NCBI GenBank assembly: GCA_013396655.1
Contig: WBMV01005969.1
Location: 1,881,223 to 1,945,222 of the forward strand
Direction of reading: 5' to 3'
Length of the DNA: 64,000 nucleotides
From: Campylorhamphus procurvoides
Taxonomy: Eukaryota > Chordata > Aves > Passeriformes > Dendrocolaptidae
The notes under the pieces were generated by a model. It was not told the origin of the DNA, searched no databases, and saw only the letters and a program-made list of their open reading frames with translations. This document shows positions 62,601-64,000 of this stretch, in pieces. Each line of letters opens with the position of its first letter. Position 1 is the first letter of the stretch. Position numbers and translations under genes: made by a program.

Positions 62601-63952
62601 TTGCCATCAGAAGTAAAGTCATGGGAAATAAACAGTATCTAATACGCATATTGTATTGGGTATCTACATTCTTTTGTAGTATGTCTAATGATTTATTTTC
62701 CCCATCCCCAGGGCTTGGAATACTGTGATGAGAGGTACAGTTTAGATCTCACTGGTGGGATCTTTCCCTTGAGAGGGCAAACCAGCAATACTAAATTACT
62801 CAGCTGTCAAACCATAGAAAAATATCGCAACCATGTTGACAGAGAGGACAACGTTAACGAAGGTTTGTTCTGATGTCTGTATTTCGTTACTCTAAACTGC
62901 ATAGTTGTGGAATCTAAGCAATGAATACTCTTCTGTACCCACAGTCTGAAAGTCTTAAATATCTGTCTAGCCAAGCTTGTTGGGCTCATTTAAAAAGAAG
63001 AGTTGCTTGTTTAAGTTATGTAGTACATCTTTGTCCCTCTGAATATCATTCTTTAAGGGAAAAATAAGTTTTATTTTACATTTGCTGATATGCCAAAGTG
63101 ATGTGTGGTGGGAGCTTCTGTATAGTGCTGGTCAGTCAGCTTGTTCTGCTAGTTGTTGTTTTTGAACAGTAGGATCATTCTTTCTGTTGCTTGAGAATGT
63201 TACCTGATTTTTTTTTCCTCCCTGATCAAGACTATGGCTATATCCAGTTGGCACTGGTTGGCACTAGGGCTTGGTATTCATATCTTTATTGATGATCAGG
63301 ATGAAAACTAATTACCTAATAATTATGTATTTTGTTTGGCTTAGAACTTATACTGTTTGAACAAGAGACAGTGTGACTGAAACCTATCACAGAGATGTTT
63401 GATAAAAACAATTTACAGAATATCATTCTTAGTGGAGTGTGTGTTTCATGAGTGAAATAACAGAATTAAGCCAAAATAGAAGACAGTGTTTTAAAAACAG
63501 CAGTTATTTCTTATTTTCTACAATAAGCAACAATGTCTTGTCTTTGACAGTAATATCTCCTGACACCAGTGTATCAGTCTTCAGTTGGCAAGTGAATACA
63601 TATGGTCAGGGAAAACCATCCACTTATTTGGGTGTATTTGACATTAATCGCTGGTATCATGCTCAAATGCCAAAATCGCTGAGGTAGGTTGTTATTAAGT
63701 TGTTTTCAATATCCCCATGTATAATTAATTTAGAAGTCAGTGTTTAGCTTATGCACTTGTTCTCTTTAAGGCCAGAAGAATTCCTTCATGATTGCCCCTA
63801 TTTTGCATTGTGGTCACTGGATTCTGTAATAAGCATGACTTCTCCAAACCTTATTTTGGATATTCTGGTGCATGAGCGGAGTCTAAGTCGGGGAGTTCCT
63901 CCTTCTTATCCACCACCTGAGCAATTTTTTAATCCAAGCACCTATAATTTCG
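50495..63952 (+). CDS. AHCTF1: ELYS / AHCTF1 nucleoporin, N-terminal coding exons (partial at right edge)
   Basis: ELYS binds nucleosomes through its C-terminal AT-hook region, recruits the Nup107-160 (Y) complex to chromatin after mitosis and seeds nuclear pore assembly; it also localises to kinetochores. Nine exons seen: 50495-50615, 51795-52048, 55522-55702, 56487-56694, 57521-57637, 58358-58442, 62712-62862, 63551-63683 and 63771-63952. Together they give 477 codons plus one base, all GT-AG and phase-consistent. Diagnostic blocks are [130 protein letters not shown] and [20 protein letters not shown]. This covers nearly all of the seven-bladed N-terminal beta-propeller (about 490 residues). 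The helical centre and AT-hook tail lie beyond the window. The start is fixed by an in-frame TGA two codons upstream and A at -3. Confidence 0.97.
51795..52048 (+). CDS. AHCTF1: AHCTF1 coding exon 2
   Basis: 254 nt, acceptor TTGTCTTACAG, donor GGCAGG|GTATGT. Encodes residues 41-125, including [39 protein letters not shown] and [20 protein letters not shown], the first propeller blades. Ends in phase 0. Confidence 0.97.
55522..55702 (+). CDS. AHCTF1: AHCTF1 coding exon 3
   Basis: 181 nt, acceptor TTTCCTGTAG, donor TCAG|GTAAGC. Encodes residues 126-185 and a split codon: [27 protein letters not shown] and [17 protein letters not shown]. Confidence 0.97.
56487..56694 (+). CDS. AHCTF1: AHCTF1 coding exon 4
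   Basis: 208 nt, acceptor TGTGTGTGTAG, donor GGGA|GTAAGT. Encodes [39 protein letters not shown] and [20 protein letters not shown]; the [11 protein letters not shown] stretch is a WD-like blade end. Confidence 0.97.
57521..57637 (+). CDS. AHCTF1: AHCTF1 coding exon 5
   Basis: 117 nt, acceptor AAACCTCTAG, donor CAAAG|GTGAAT. Encodes [20 protein letters not shown] and [18 protein letters not shown], a strongly conserved ELYS block. Confidence 0.97.
58358..58442 (+). CDS. AHCTF1: AHCTF1 coding exon 6
   Basis: 85 nt, acceptor CCTTTTTCAG, donor GAG|GTAAGA. Encodes [20 protein letters not shown] and LASGQVMYE; ends in phase 0. It is the smallest exon seen, and its downstream intron holds the antisense CR1. 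Confidence 0.96.
58611..59615 (-). mobile_element. CR1 LINE copy with decayed reverse transcriptase, minus strand in an AHCTF1 intron
   Basis: Read on the - strand, the 3' end carries octamer repeats (ATTCTATG, ATTCCATG, ACTCTATG), preceded by the CR1 3' UTR and, further upstream, part of ORF2. Two open stretches in the same frame, 59613-59398 and 59385-59191, are separated by a stop codon. They read [34 protein letters not shown] and FVDDTKL, the conserved reverse-transcriptase blocks of CR1 (the last is the catalytic Asp-Asp). The copy is 5'-truncated and disabled by the internal stop. It lies antisense to AHCTF1 between coding exons 6 and 7. Confidence 0.94.
59616..62711. other. AHCTF1 intron 3' of the CR1, no gene seen
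   Basis: AT-rich intronic DNA with a short CA run at about 61010-61021. The somewhat richer patch at 61200-61620 has a TATAAAAT word and could be an old LTR, but no ends or target duplication could be shown. Confidence 0.5.
62712..62862 (+). CDS. AHCTF1: AHCTF1 coding exon 7
   Basis: 151 nt, acceptor CCATCCCCAG, donor GAAG|GTTTGT. Encodes [40 protein letters not shown] and DREDNVNE. Confidence 0.97.
63551..63683 (+). CDS. AHCTF1: AHCTF1 coding exon 8
   Basis: 133 nt, acceptor TCTTTGACAG, donor TGAG|GTAGGT. Encodes [40 protein letters not shown] and PKSL, a late propeller blade. Confidence 0.97.
63771..63952 (+). CDS. AHCTF1: AHCTF1 coding exon 9 (last in window)
   Basis: 182 nt, acceptor TCTCTTTAAG, donor TTCG|GTAGGT. 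Completes Arg417 and encodes [40 protein letters not shown] and [14 protein letters not shown], ending in phase 1. The reading continues beyond the window. Confidence 0.97.
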
Positions 63953-64000
63953 GTAGGTATTTCACTGTTTTTAATAGTGACAAGCTTCAATTGAGGTCAA

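Noticed and set aside
1..64000. Search for CRISPR arrays, phage, operons or bacterial mobile elements
   Set aside because: The window is a vertebrate chromosome segment; no regularly spaced repeats or prokaryotic gene arrangement are present.

Overview
The window reads as vertebrate nuclear DNA, most likely from a bird. It holds two multi-exon genes with GT-AG introns, CpG-island promoters, several CR1 LINE copies ending in the avian/reptilian ATTCTATG-type octamers, and LTR repeats of avian type. There is no operon-like organisation. A crocodilian or turtle source is not formally excluded. The species cannot be named from the sequence alone.

Layout: 1-2040 has no recognised gene. 2040-3370 is a CpG island with a ten-copy GC-rich minisatellite (2321-2690), a TATA-like element and exon 1 of SRD5A2. 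SRD5A2 (steroid 5-alpha-reductase 2) is complete on the + strand: five exons between 2829 and 24712, 255 codons, exon lengths 284/164/102/151/67 nt, all junctions phase-consistent. Its 17.8-kb first intron carries an antisense solo LTR (5046-5731) with a 5-bp target-site duplication, and a perfect 23-bp-arm inverted repeat at 11612-11665. Candidate poly(A) signals lie at 25499-25587. From 25.6 to 44.4 kb I see no gene, only a short CR1 fragment, a TATA-rich tandem tract, an antisense LTR-like repeat of about 1 kb (41760-42815) and an AT-rich stretch with a 22-bp perfect palindrome.

At 44.4-45.1 kb two oppositely oriented CR1 pieces abut a second CpG island (45085-45860), interrupted by a 277-base assembly gap. 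This island is the probable promoter of AHCTF1 (ELYS), the nucleoporin/AT-hook protein that seeds nuclear pore assembly on chromatin. It carries two near-identical ACTACnnnnTCCCGGCGTGC boxes in inverted orientation, an E-box, a CHR-like TTTGAA and the TCTCGCGAGA palindrome. The first nine coding exons of AHCTF1 (50495-63952, 477 codons plus one base) are all phase-consistent and cover nearly all of the N-terminal beta-propeller; the gene runs off the right edge. Its introns hold a 3'-truncated CR1 (48.3-49.05 kb) and a longer antisense CR1 with a decayed reverse-transcriptase region (58.6-59.6 kb).

The two genes act in unrelated processes (androgen synthesis; nuclear pore assembly) and are only neighbours. 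I did not find a new multi-gene system. The items most worth checking are the paired inverted promoter boxes, the SRD5A2 promoter minisatellite, the perfect long hairpin, and the SRD5A2-AHCTF1 linkage. Most other open frames are chance readings in introns, repeats or GC-rich promoter DNA.
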